Shown here in pieces: positions 1-7,395 of a stretch of 19,629 nt of DNA (within the stretch, counting starts at the first letter, position 1; each line of letters starts with the position of its first letter). Position numbers and translations under genes: made by a program. The stretch lies in contig JAZDHC010000037.1 of NCBI GenBank assembly GCA_043806395.1, positions 1-19,629 on the forward strand, read 5' to 3'. The notes under the pieces are model-generated. The model saw nothing but the letters and a program-made list of their open reading frames with translations. It had not been told where the DNA came from and searched no databases. Source of the stretch: CG2-30-40-21 sp043806395. GTDB taxonomy: Bacteria; UBA9089; CG2-30-40-21.

Positions 1-14
1 GGAGAACAAAGACT

Positions 15-1451
15 ATGAAAGTATTTTTAATCAATCCACCGGCGAAAGATAAGGTAAAGGTTGTTCGTGAAGGCAGGTGTATGCAGAGGAAGGGGGCATG
101 GACAGCAGTCTGGTCACCCCTGTCACTTGCACTTTGTGCTGCTGTGTTGGAACAAGAAGGAGGGATTGAGGTTAGCCTTCTTGATTACACTGTAAAAGAG
201 GGGACACCAGAGCAATTAATGTCTCAAATAAATAGCCTTAAACCAGACTTGGTCGTGTTAAATGTTACTACTCCATCCATTGAAGACGATCTTAAGATGG
301 TAACCATGGCAAAGCAAGCATATCCAGAAACCAAAACAGCTATCCTCGGTATCCATCCCACAGCCCTTCCAAATGAATGCTTCAATGCCTGTAATGAGCT
401 GGATTATATCATCAGGAGAGAGCCTGAGATTACCTTACGAGAGTTATGCAGGACACTTTCCTCTGGTGGACAGGGGAGCAAACATATAGGTTTGCCCCTA
501 CTGGTTGAGGGTATCTCTTTTCGCAAGGGAGATAAAATAATCCATAACCCGCCTCGTCCCTGGCTTGACATGGATGAACTTCCTCATCCAGCATGGCATT
601 TGATTGATACGGCTGATTACATTATGCCGTTTCATAATGTGCCATTCCTTCTAATTGCAACCTCACGAGGTTGTCCATATCCATGTACCTTCTGTGCAGA
701 CAGTACCTATTATGGTAAAATCTTACGCAAACGCTCCCCGAAAAAGCTGATAGATGAGATGGAATGGGTGGGGAAGGTGTTTGGCATCCATGAATTTCTT
801 TTCTGGTCAGAATCCTTTACCTTAGATTCAGGGTTTGTTATGGCTGTATGTGATGAGATTATGAAACGAGGACTACAAATTTCATGGGTATGTAACAGTC
901 GGGTAGATCATGTAAATTTAGAGATGTTAATGGCTCTTAAAAAGGCTGGCTGCTGGATGATAGGTTATGGGATTGAATCAGGCAGTCAGGCTGTGTTGGA
1001 TAGTATAAAAAAGGGCACTACTATTGAACAAATCAGAAAGGCTGTAGAATTATCTCATCAGGCAGGGCTGGAGGTTTCCGGACATTGTGTTTTGGGATTA
1101 CCAGCTGATACCCTTGCCACCATCAAGCAAACCATAGACTTTACCATAGAGCTTGACCTTGACTTTGTCCAGTTTTACTGTGCTGTGCCTTTTCCAGGTT
1201 CTAAAATGTATGAACAAGCATGTCATAATCATTGGATTAATACCACCAATTGGTCAATGTTTGAACAAAACATTTCTGTTCTGGATTATCCACACCTTAC
1301 TGCCAGTGAGATCATGAACCTCAGACGAAGAGCATATAGAAAATTTTACTTGAGACCAAGGATGATACTCAAGGTATGGAAAAGATTGAAAAAACTATCT
1401 GATTTCAGGGTGTTTTTTCAGATGATACGGGAGTTTATGACATGGGTGTAA
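15..1451 (+). CDS. B12-binding-domain radical SAM protein
   Basis: Probable cobalamin-dependent radical SAM enzyme of the BchE/HpnJ-like group; the substrate is unknown. The N-terminal ~145 residues have the alternating strand/helix pattern of a B12-binding Rossmann-like domain, with an opening MKVFLINPP and a GIHPTALP segment typical of this group, which lacks the classical DxHxxG cobalt ligand. The radical SAM core follows, with the [4Fe-4S] cysteines in CPYPCTFC at C220, C224 and C227, preceded by SRG. GIESGSQ and a later GLPADT segment fit the SAM-binding barrel. Length (478 aa) is normal for the group. ATG at 15 has GGAGA just upstream at 1-5. The stop overlaps the start of the next gene (TAATG), so the two are probably co-translated; related enzymes often modify lipids, tetrapyrroles or natural products. 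The family call is secure, the reaction is not. Confidence 0.9.
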   Translation: MKVFLINPPAKDKVKVVREGRCMQRKGAWTAVWSPLSLALCAAVLEQEGGIEVSLLDYTVKEGTPEQLMSQINSLKPDLVVLNVTTPSIEDDLKMVTMAKQAYPETKTAILGIHPTALPNECFNACNELDYIIRREPEITLRELCRTLSSGGQGSKHIGLPLLVEGISFRKGDKIIHNPPRPWLDMDELPHPAWHLIDTADYIMPFHNVPFLLIATSRGCPYPCTFCADSTYYGKILRKRSPKKLIDEMEWVGKVFGIHEFLFWSESFTLDSGFVMAVCDEIMKRGLQISWVCNSRVDHVNLEMLMALKKAGCWMIGYGIESGSQAVLDSIKKGTTIEQIRKAVELSHQAGLEVSGHCVLGLPADTLATIKQTIDFTIELDLDFVQFYCAVPFPGSKMYEQACHNHWINTTNWSMFEQNISVLDYPHLTASEIMNLRRRAYRKFYLRPRMILKVWKRLKKLSDFRVFFQMIREFMTWV

Positions 1452-3730
1452 TGAAAAAAAATATCCTTGCTGTTCTTTTTTTTATCGCCATAACCATCAT
1501 CTTTTTCTCCCCTGTATTGTTTACCGAAAATACTTTTGTTTTTAGAGACTTTTACCGCTATTACTACCCATTTTATCACCTGAAGGTCAGTCTGATAAAA
1601 GATGGTATCTTTCCCTTCTGGAATCCCTATCTTTTTTCAGGGACACCCTTGTTTGCTTTAATTCAGCTCGGCACATTGTATCCCCTGTCCATACCCTTGT
1701 ATCTGCTGCCCTTTGGTTTGGGCATAAAGCTCTTTATAATTATTCACTTTCTGCTTTCTGGTATCTTTATGTATTGTCTGGGGAAAGTCCTTAATCTAAA
1801 AACAAGTGCCTCTCTGGCAGCAGGCATTACTTTTTCCTTTAGCAGCTTTTCGTTATGTATGATTGCTCATCCCAATATTCTGTGTTCAATGACATGGATG
1901 CCCCTCATTTTATGCCTATACCATACAGCCTTAGTCAGAAGGTCATTGTCGTGGATGATTCTTAGCGGGGTATGTATTGCCCTTCAGATTTTGGCCGGGG
2001 AGCCTGTGGTATCATATATGACGATACTGGTATTATTCTTTTATGGAATATGTTCTCCAATTGGTGGCAAATATCGTTTCATCACCCTGCCCTTACCCAT
2101 CCTTATTGGCGTTGGCTTAAGTCTTATCCAGTTGCTGCCCTTTCTTGAACTCACTCTTTTTTCTGCAAGGGCACATGGGATAGGGTACATGGAAGCAACA
2201 GATTGGTCGTTGCATCCAGGGGAGTTATTAAATCTAATCATCCCATTTTTTTCAGATATAATGAGGCTTCCCAGACAGGGGCTTCTCTTGAGCATGTATA
2301 TGGGAATTATTCCCTTAAGCATGATCTGCCTGAGTATTGTTTGTTTCCAGGGGGGAAATCAAAAATCAAAAATCAAAAACCTCGCACTTTTTTGGGCAGG
2401 AGGTTTTCTAATCTCCATCCTTCTATCACTTGGTTGCTATTTCTTTTTATATGAATTGCTTTATCAATATCTGCCCGGGTTTAATATGATGAGACATGCG
2501 GTTAAATTTATTGGAATTGCAACCTTTTGCGGGGCAGTACTAACTGGATATGGATTTAATCTTCTGCCGGATCGCAAGAAGGAATTTATCTGGATACTTC
2601 TGTCAATGCTCATGGCCTGTATCTGTCTCTGGGGTATAGGCATAATCAAGCAAGGTGTACCCTTTTGGGGACAAATAATTGGGGGGCAGCAATATCTTCC
2701 AGTAATTCCTATTATATTAATCCTTAGCAGTCTGGCATTTCTAAGAAAAAAGGCAAGAACTACTTCTCTGATGCTGATGCTGATAATAATGGCAGATCTT
2801 TTCTTTTATGGATCAAGCCTTACCCCTGTGATTTCTCAGAAATTTTATGACCAAAAGCCAGCTCTTGCCGAATGGCTTGAAAGAGAGTCAGTAAATTATC
2901 GGTATCTCCTTAATCCTGCTACAGAAGGGGCTCATCTTCAAGATGTGAAGGGTAAAGATATTACGGAAAATAAATGTCCCAACCTACAATTGGCTTACTG
3001 GCATGGTAAATCCATTCTGTTTTGCAATCTTGGACTTCTCTGGCGTATCCCTGATGCCTCTGGGTATGAAGCCATGGCTATCAGGGATTATGAAAAATTT
3101 ATATGGCATGTAAGAAATGAAAAACTGCCCTCTATCTATCACCTCTTGTGTATGTTAAATGTCAAATACATTGCCTCTGAAACACCCCTCCTATGTGATG
3201 GATTAGAGTTGGTACGAGTTACCCAGAATATTCGAGTATACAAAAATAGAGGTTGCCTGCCCAGGGCATTTTTTGTCCCTAAAGCAACTGTTGTGGCAAA
3301 TAAAAAGGAGGCATTTTATTATATTATGCGTCCGGAATTTGATCCAACAAAGGAGGTGGTTGTTTTCGAAAAGGTGCCCCTATCATCTAAAATTCAAACC
3401 GTAGGGACAACCCTTGTGGTTGTCCGTATTGACAGTTATCAACCAAATGAGATAATCATCCAGGCTAAGGCTAACACCCATGGTTTTTTGTTCTTAGGAG
3501 ATGCCTATTATCCAGGATGGAAGGCTTATCAGGATGGGAAGGAAACAAAAATATATCGGGCAAATTATATCTTTCGAGCCATAGAGATTACTCCCGGTAC
3601 TCATAACATCAAATTTATTTACTATCCGCAGGTCTTTAAGGTTGGAATGGTTGGAAGTTTTTGTACGGTTTTGCTGATAATCATTGCTTGGGTATTAATT
3701 CATCGCAGAAAACATGGCAAGCAAGATTAA
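1451..3730 (+). CDS. YfhO-family polytopic membrane protein (putative GT-C type glycosyltransferase)
   Basis: Integral membrane protein of about 760 residues with a dozen or so hydrophobic helices and a soluble C-terminal region. After the first helix comes an acidic segment with FRDFYRYYYPF, the position where YfhO/GT-C enzymes carry a catalytic Asp. Near the C terminus YYPGWKAYQDGKE, then RANYIFRAIEI and GTHNIKFIYYP, are the characteristic YfhO-family signature before a last transmembrane helix and basic tail (HRRKHGK). In Gram-positive bacteria family members glycosylate lipid-linked cell-envelope polymers; the acceptor here is unknown. Start: ATG 1451 overlaps the previous stop as TAATG; an in-frame ATG at 1442 would add only three residues. 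A heptamer repeat lies inside the coding sequence at 2356-2376. The radical SAM neighbour suggests the pair acts on the same envelope lipid or glycan, which is inference. Confidence 0.85.
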   Translation: MKKNILAVLFFIAITIIFFSPVLFTENTFVFRDFYRYYYPFYHLKVSLIKDGIFPFWNPYLFSGTPLFALIQLGTLYPLSIPLYLLPFGLGIKLFIIIHFLLSGIFMYCLGKVLNLKTSASLAAGITFSFSSFSLCMIAHPNILCSMTWMPLILCLYHTALVRRSLSWMILSGVCIALQILAGEPVVSYMTILVLFFYGICSPIGGKYRFITLPLPILIGVGLSLIQLLPFLELTLFSARAHGIGYMEATDWSLHPGELLNLIIPFFSDIMRLPRQGLLLSMYMGIIPLSMICLSIVCFQGGNQKSKIKNLALFWAGGFLISILLSLGCYFFLYELLYQYLPGFNMMRHAVKFIGIATFCGAVLTGYGFNLLPDRKKEFIWILLSMLMACICLWGIGIIKQGVPFWGQIIGGQQYLPVIPIILILSSLAFLRKKARTTSLMLMLIIMADLFFYGSSLTPVISQKFYDQKPALAEWLERESVNYRYLLNPATEGAHLQDVKGKDITENKCPNLQLAYWHGKSILFCNLGLLWRIPDASGYEAMAIRDYEKFIWHVRNEKLPSIYHLLCMLNVKYIASETPLLCDGLELVRVTQNIRVYKNRGCLPRAFFVPKATVVANKKEAFYYIMRPEFDPTKEVVVFEKVPLSSKIQTVGTTLVVVRIDSYQPNEIIIQAKANTHGFLFLGDAYYPGWKAYQDGKETKIYRANYIFRAIEITPGTHNIKFIYYPQVFKVGMVGSFCTVLLIIIAWVLIHRRKHGKQD
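2356..2376. repeat. Heptamer AAATCAA x3 inside the YfhO-family gene
   Basis: Three perfect tandem copies of AAATCAA followed by AAAC. In frame they encode roughly QKSKIKN in a hydrophilic loop between two membrane helices (about residues 302-309 from the 1451 start). Similar AAATCAA tracts are a common kind of intergenic repeat in bacteria; here the tract is read through without a frameshift. Confidence 0.75.
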
Positions 3731-3760
3731 AAAATGTTAATGGGAAATGATCAACATTTT
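3731..3760. terminator. Hairpin between convergent genes
   Basis: AAAATGTT (3731-3738) and AACATTTT (3753-3760) form a perfect 8-bp stem directly after the YfhO stop codon, in the 50-bp gap before the convergent RNA-binding protein gene. The arms are A on one side and T on the other, so it could act in both directions, but the stem is AT-rich and weak. Confidence 0.4.
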
Positions 3761-3780
3761 ACTCATATGGGGTTATGAGA

Positions 3781-4131
3781 TTAAAATCTTCTACCGCCGC
3801 CACTGCCACCACCACCATAATCTCTTCTTGGTTGTCTATCTCTGTCTCCGCCACCGCTTCGACCGCCGCCGTAACCGCCGCCACCCCTTTCATCTCTGCT
3901 TTTTGGTGGTTTGGCTTCATCAACCCTTAATGTCCGTCCTGAAAAATCGGAACCATTCAAGGCTTCTTTAGCCTTATTTGCTTCGTCTGGGGTTGACATT
4001 TCAACAAACCCAAAGCCCTTACCTTCAATAATATTTACCTGACTGACCTCTCCATAAGCGGAAAACAATTCTTTTAATTGCTCATTTGTCACAGAATATG
4101 TGAGGTTTCCTACATACAATCTACTACCCAT
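3781..4131 (-). CDS. RNA-binding protein, single RRM with glycine/arginine-rich tail
   Basis: Small cytoplasmic RNA-binding protein of the type seen in cyanobacteria and many other bacteria, often linked to cold response or RNA chaperoning. One RRM fills residues 3-75: RNP2 is LYVGNL (5-10) and RNP1 is KGFGFVEM (38-45), with aromatic F40 and F42 in the RNA-contacting positions. The tail (about 80-116) is rich in Gly, Arg and Asp with RGG-like and GGGGYGGG runs, as in plant and cyanobacterial glycine-rich RRM proteins. ATG 4131 is preceded by GGAGG at 4141-4145 with 9-nt spacing. It stands alone and converges on the YfhO gene. It probably has a 5' UTR of about 90 nt (see the -10 candidate at 4227), in keeping with post-transcriptional control, but that is inference. 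Confidence 0.95.
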   Translation of the reverse strand: MGSRLYVGNLTYSVTNEQLKELFSAYGEVSQVNIIEGKGFGFVEMSTPDEANKAKEALNGSDFSGRTLRVDEAKPPKSRDERGGGGYGGGRSGGGDRDRQPRRDYGGGGSGGGRRF

Positions 4132-4226
4132 TCTTTCTTTCCTCCTGAAATTAAGTAAAATCGGTCTAATAATGTTTCTTCAGAGACAGAAAAGTGAAAT
4201 AACCGTTCCAATACTCCACGAAAGAC

Positions 4227-4232
4227 ATTATA
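4227..4232 (-). promoter_or_regulatory. Candidate -10 box for the RRM gene
   Basis: On the minus strand this reads TATAAT, about 95 bp upstream of the RRM start codon. No convincing -35 hexamer sits 16-18 bp before it, although a TTGACA occurs further upstream at 4273-4278. It would give a leader of about 90 nt. Confidence 0.3.
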
Positions 4233-4334
4233 AGTACCATAACTTTTGAAGATTTTTACCCCCTTTATAATTTGTCAATCATTTCCCTGCTATTTATGCT
4301 ATCATAAAATATGGGAAAAGTCAAGTAAAACATG

Positions 4335-4363
4335 TTGACAATTGATAAATAATATGATATATT
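4335..4363 (+). promoter_or_regulatory. Candidate sigma-70 promoter upstream of rpsT
   Basis: TTGACA (4335-4340), a 17-bp spacer, then TATATT (4358-4363). It points toward rpsT about 200 bp away. The 4391-4529 palindromic element would therefore lie inside the rpsT leader transcript. A second TTGACA at 4412, inside the element, lacks a good -10. Confidence 0.5.
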
Positions 4364-4390
4364 ATAATCATTCAGCCAATAAGGTGGAAT

Positions 4391-4529
4391 ATATGCAATC
4401 CAATAAAATAGTTGACATTTAATTTGCCACAAAGGTACTAAGGCTCAAAGTTACACAAAGCGTTAATTCATCTTTTATGTTTCTTTGTGTCTTGGTGGCA
4501 TATGTAAAGTTAATTATTGGATTCCATAT
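4391..4529. repeat. Near-palindromic MITE-like element
   Basis: A 139-bp element with terminal inverted repeats: ATATGCAATCCAATAA (4391-4406) pairs with TTATTGGATTCCATAT (4514-4529), 15 of 16 bases matching. Inside lies a second imperfect inverted pair: TTGCCAC...ACACAAAG on the left (about 4424-4459) against CTTTGTGTCTTGGTGGCA on the right (about 4483-4500). No ORF is present, so it would need a transposase supplied elsewhere. It occupies the middle of the 429-bp gap between the RRM gene and rpsT. I could not settle on a target-site duplication. Confidence 0.6.
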
Positions 4530-4560
4530 AAATAAAAAAAGATAAGGAGAGGTAAAGAAA

Positions 4561-4818
4561 ATGCAAGTTCACAAGTCTGTAATCAAGAGGGAAAGGCAAA
4601 GCAAAAAGCGGAATATCAGAAATACAGCAGTAAAGTCAAGGATGAAAACCTTAATAAAGAATGTTCATACAGCTACGGCTACAAAAGAGGGTGTTGAAAT
4701 TTCATTAGCTGAAGCCATTTCTGCTATTGATAAGGCAGCAAACAAGGGGATCATTCATAAAAATGCTGCCAATAGAAAAAAATCCAGACTTTGTCTGAGT
4801 GTTAATGTTGCAAAATAA
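4561..4818 (+). CDS. rpsT: 30S ribosomal protein S20
   Basis: Binds 16S rRNA in the body of the small subunit. The 85-aa product is basic and helical, with the family hallmarks: an N-terminal SVIKRERQSKKRNIRNTAVKS stretch, MKTLIKNV, and the C-terminal GIIHKNAANRKKSRL block that is nearly diagnostic for S20. Length fits the family (about 85-90 aa). GGAGAGG lies about 8 nt before ATG 4561. It is followed after 14 bp by a coiled-coil gene and then zapA, so this looks like the head of a short + strand operon. Upstream is the MITE-like element, which places a structured RNA in or near its leader; S20 is autoregulated in E. coli, but no such control can be read here. Confidence 0.96.
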   Translation: MQVHKSVIKRERQSKKRNIRNTAVKSRMKTLIKNVHTATATKEGVEISLAEAISAIDKAANKGIIHKNAANRKKSRLCLSVNVAK

Positions 4819-4832
4819 GGGGGTAAAATGAA

Positions 4833-5060
4833 ATGACTATGGAAAAACTGGAGCAATTAGAACAATATGTTAATAAACTTATTAGTGAAATAGAACGGGT
4901 TACAAAAGAAAATCAACAGTGTAAAGAACAGATTGCTAATTTTCCTTATGAGGATATGGAATCCTTGAAATCAGAAAATGAATCCTTAAAAGATGAACAA
5001 GATCAACTCAAATCAAAGATAGAAATGATGTTATCCTTGATAGAAAAAGTATCGTTGTAG
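4833..5060 (+). CDS. Small coiled-coil protein, ZapB-like
   Basis: A 75-aa acidic, wholly helical protein. Leucine/isoleucine heptads run nearly the full length (LEQLEQYVNKLISEIERV, then SLKSENESLKDEQDQLKSKI), broken by a short FPYEDM link near the middle. Size, charge and position directly before zapA match the ZapB/ZapB-like coiled-coil proteins that bridge ZapA and the FtsZ ring, but coiled coils give little sequence proof. ATG 4833 follows a G-rich Shine-Dalgarno (GGGGG at 4819-4823); an in-frame ATG at 4839 is a possible alternative. The 14-bp gap from rpsT and 28-bp gap to zapA imply one transcript. A generic structural coiled coil remains possible. Confidence 0.7.
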   Translation: MTMEKLEQLEQYVNKLISEIERVTKENQQCKEQIANFPYEDMESLKSENESLKDEQDQLKSKIEMMLSLIEKVSL

Positions 5061-5088
5061 GAATTGTTCAGGCGGGGAGGGGAAGAAT

Positions 5089-5376
5089 ATGCCTCAATAT
5101 CCACATAGAATGGAAATAAAAATATGTGGTAATACCTATCGAATTCTTGGAGATGAAAATCCTGAGCATATAAAAAAAATATCAGAATATGTGGATGCTA
5201 AAATGCGGGCAATTACTACAGATTCTGATATGGTCTCAACGGGTAAGGTAGCTGTATTGACTGCTCTTCATATTGCTGATGAGTTTTTTAAGACAAAAGA
5301 CAAAACAGAGGAAAAGTTATCATCTTTGATAAAAAAAATAGAATCTACTTTGAAAAAAAGTGAAGGACGCCTCTAA
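5089..5376 (+). CDS. zapA: Cell division protein ZapA
   Basis: ZapA binds and bundles FtsZ protofilaments at midcell. The 95-aa product has the family layout: an N-terminal small globular domain with MEIKICGNTYRILGDENPEHIKKISEYVD (residues 8-36; strand-strand-helix, with the conserved G-x-x-Y-x-I/L pattern), then KVAVLTALHIADEFF, then a C-terminal coiled coil of Lys/Glu-rich heptads. Length is typical. A strong GGGAGGGG precedes ATG 5089. It is the third gene of rpsT-coiled coil-zapA, and the coiled-coil partner upstream supports a division role. A perfect 9-bp inverted repeat overlaps its stop codon and may end the transcript. Confidence 0.85.
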   Translation: MPQYPHRMEIKICGNTYRILGDENPEHIKKISEYVDAKMRAITTDSDMVSTGKVAVLTALHIADEFFKTKDKTEEKLSSLIKKIESTLKKSEGRL

Positions 5377-5418
5377 AAACTAAAGTCAAGTTCAGTGGGT
5401 TTTTAGAAGTGCCCTGAA
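5372..5418 (+). terminator. Hairpin(s) overlapping the zapA stop
   Basis: TCTAAAAAC (5372-5380) pairs perfectly with GTTTTTAGA (5399-5407) around an 18-nt loop. A competing stem, TTCAGTGGG (5391-5399) with CCCTGAA (5412-5418), shares bases with it, so only one can form at a time. No clean U-run follows. It may be a weak terminator, an mRNA-end structure or a dispersed palindromic repeat. Confidence 0.4.
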
Positions 5419-5492
5419 GAAAATATCGTCTTCCCGCAAATATATGTCTATAAATCAGCATTAATCTGTATCCTATTCGAAGGTATTTCCAA

Positions 5493-6038
5493 ATGAAACA
5501 ACTAATCATTGTAATTATATCCTTGATTATTGCTGGATGTAGTCAGAGCAAGTCTTATATTAAACCCTACGATTATCAGTCCAACCGTGAAGCAGTTCTT
5601 GTCTATGAAAAAGCTTTGCTGTATGAAAAAAAAGGCAATCTTGAGCTGGCTATAGCTGAGTTTCGACACTATCTCGACTATTATGACTCACTGTATCATG
5701 CAAATGAGGCACAGCTCGGCATTGCTGAATGCTATAAAACCCTTTCCCAATGGGATGAGGCAATTAGTAATTACAAAATATATATAAAAAAATATAAAAA
5801 ATCTGAAAAAGTACCAGAGGCTATGTTCCAAATGGGAGAATGCTTAGAGACTGCCAATCAATGGCAAGAGGCAGTTGCTGCCTATAAAAAATTAATCGAA
5901 AATCATTTCCCAACCGTCTGGTCACAAAAGGCTCAGGAAAGAATTACAGAAATATTAACGAAGTTTCCAAGGGCAGCATGGGCAAGAAAGGAAAAGATAG
6001 CTGTGCGAACATTGGTGAGGACTATGTCAAGGAAGTAG
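5493..6038 (+). CDS. TPR-repeat lipoprotein, BamD/YbgF-like
   Basis: Exported lipoprotein: the N terminus MKQLIIVIISLIIAGCS has a short basic start, a hydrophobic core and a lipobox (IAGC) with lipidated Cys16. The mature part holds at least three tetratricopeptide helices pairs: YEKALLYEKKGNLELAIAEF (about 33-52), ANEAQLGIAECYKTLSQWDE (70-89) and PEAMFQMGECLETANQWQEA (107-126), each followed by a Y/F-K helix. This is the layout of outer-membrane assembly lipoprotein BamD and of CpoB/YbgF, but the protein (181 aa) is shorter than typical BamD (~240 aa) and ends in a basic tail. The Shine-Dalgarno is weak (GAAGG about 9 nt upstream). Only 9 bp separate it from lysA. I infer an envelope-scaffold role and do not assign a gene symbol. 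Confidence 0.8.
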   Translation: MKQLIIVIISLIIAGCSQSKSYIKPYDYQSNREAVLVYEKALLYEKKGNLELAIAEFRHYLDYYDSLYHANEAQLGIAECYKTLSQWDEAISNYKIYIKKYKKSEKVPEAMFQMGECLETANQWQEAVAAYKKLIENHFPTVWSQKAQERITEILTKFPRAAWARKEKIAVRTLVRTMSRK

Positions 6039-6047
6039 GAGGAAATT

Positions 6048-7304
6048 ATGTCAGGGTTTGAATATGTTGATGATGAGCTGTGTTGTGATCTCGTTGGTAT
6101 TTCAGGGATTGCTGCTAAAATAAAAACGCCATTCTATCTTTACAGCTACGATACACTGAAGAAGAATTATCAGTCTTATGTAGATGCCTTTGCAACAACA
6201 AATTTATCAATTTGTTACGCTTGCAAAGCCAATTCCAATCTATCCATTCTTCGAGCTTTGGGAGAGATGGGGTCAGGCATGGATGTCCTTTCTCATGGAG
6301 AGCTATTTCGAGCATTAAAGGCTGGCATTTCTCCTGCAAAAATAGTTTTCAATGGAAATGGTAAGACAAAGGAAGAAATGGCTTATGCCTTGCAAGCAGG
6401 GGTATTTGCCTTTAATGTAGACTCCTTAAATGAGCTTTTTCTCCTTAATGAGATTGCCGGGGCAAATAATACTATAGCCAGAATAGCCTTGCGGGTAAAT
6501 CCAGATATAAATCCATTAACCCACCCCTATGTAGCCACTGGATTGGCAAAAAGTAAGTTTGGCATACCTATTCATGAGGCAAAGGATGTGTATCAAACAG
6601 CCTCTACCCTTGAAAATATCAAGGTTGTCGGGATTCATTCTCATATTGGGTCACAATTGAGTAAGGTTGAGCTTTATCTTGAAACACTTAAAAAGATCAT
6701 GTCCTTAGTTAAAGAGCTTCAGAATATTCATATCCATCTTGAATTTATTAATTTAGGGGGAGGGATTGGTATTCCTTATCAGGAGGGTGAATCCATGCCT
6801 CATCCAAAAGACCTGTCAGAACTAATCAGCTCAGTAGTAAAGGATTACAAACTCATTTTAGAGCCTGGACGAAGCATTGTTGGACCAGCCGGGGCATTGG
6901 TGACAAGAGTTCTTTACATCAAGCATACCCATAAGAAAAACTTTATCGTTGTAGATGCAGGCATGAATGATCTCCTGAGACCATCTATCTATGGTGCCTA
7001 TCATCATGCAGTATTGGCAACAAAGCATATAAATGCTGATGAAATGCTATATGACATTGTTGGTCCAATCTGTGAGGAGGGTGATTTCCTTGCCCGAGAT
7101 AGACAGATGCCCAGTGTAAAACAAGGAGATTTGTTGGTAATCAAGGATGCAGGAGCCTATGGATTTAGTATGTCCTCTAATTATAATTCCAGACCACGCG
7201 TGTCAGAGGTAATGGTTATAGATGGGAATGATTATGTTATTGGCGAACGGGAATCGTATGAGGATATGATAAGCAGGGAAAACATACCAGATATATTGAG
7301 GTAA
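6048..7304 (+). CDS. lysA: Diaminopimelate decarboxylase
   Basis: Pyridoxal-phosphate enzyme of fold type III that converts meso-diaminopimelate to lysine, the last step of lysine synthesis. The PLP lysine is K60 in YACKAN. The phosphate-binding GGGIGIPY follows near residue 240, then EPGRSIVGPAG from E272. The C-terminal beta domain carries GPICEEGDFLARDR, with the partner-subunit active-site Cys342, and then AYGFSMSSNYNSRPR. The usual CESGD reads CEEGD here, a tolerated variant. Length (418 aa) is typical. AGGAGG sits 5 nt before ATG 6048. A structured repeat follows the stop and probably ends the transcript. The aspartate-family enzyme Asd is encoded elsewhere in the window, on the opposite strand. 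Confidence 0.96.
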   Translation: MSGFEYVDDELCCDLVGISGIAAKIKTPFYLYSYDTLKKNYQSYVDAFATTNLSICYACKANSNLSILRALGEMGSGMDVLSHGELFRALKAGISPAKIVFNGNGKTKEEMAYALQAGVFAFNVDSLNELFLLNEIAGANNTIARIALRVNPDINPLTHPYVATGLAKSKFGIPIHEAKDVYQTASTLENIKVVGIHSHIGSQLSKVELYLETLKKIMSLVKELQNIHIHLEFINLGGGIGIPYQEGESMPHPKDLSELISSVVKDYKLILEPGRSIVGPAGALVTRVLYIKHTHKKNFIVVDAGMNDLLRPSIYGAYHHAVLATKHINADEMLYDIVGPICEEGDFLARDRQMPSVKQGDLLVIKDAGAYGFSMSSNYNSRPRVSEVMVIDGNDYVIGERESYEDMISRENIPDILR

Positions 7305-7315
7305 CATTCTTAACT

Positions 7316-7360
7316 GGTGATCAGGTAATCGGTATATTAATTATCTGGTAACCGATCACC
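7316..7360. terminator. Hairpin after lysA built from TAATCGG-type repeat
   Basis: GGTGATC (7316-7322) pairs with GATCACC (7354-7360). Just inside, GGTAA and its inverted partner around 7347-7352 extend the stem with a bulge. It lies 11 bp after the lysA stop, between lysA and the convergent tRNA. Its core (GGTAATCGG) matches the repeat family found at 13012-13033 and 15912-16005. Confidence 0.5.
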
Positions 7361-7395
7361 TTCTCCCCTGTACCTTTGTGGTTATGTTTTCTTTA

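Noticed and set aside
3747..3971. Plus-strand reading frame rich in His and Arg
   Set aside because: It is the complement of the glycine/arginine-rich tail of the RRM gene; it has no ribosome site.
4412..4441. Promoter inside the MITE-like element (TTGACA at 4412)
   Set aside because: The -10 region at 17-18 bp (GTACTA/TACTAA) matches poorly; the 4335-4363 pair is better.
5377..5492. Possible 6S RNA gene next to zapA, a common location in other bacteria
   Set aside because: The gap is only 116 bp against about 180 nt for 6S RNA, and no central bulge flanked by long stems can be drawn.
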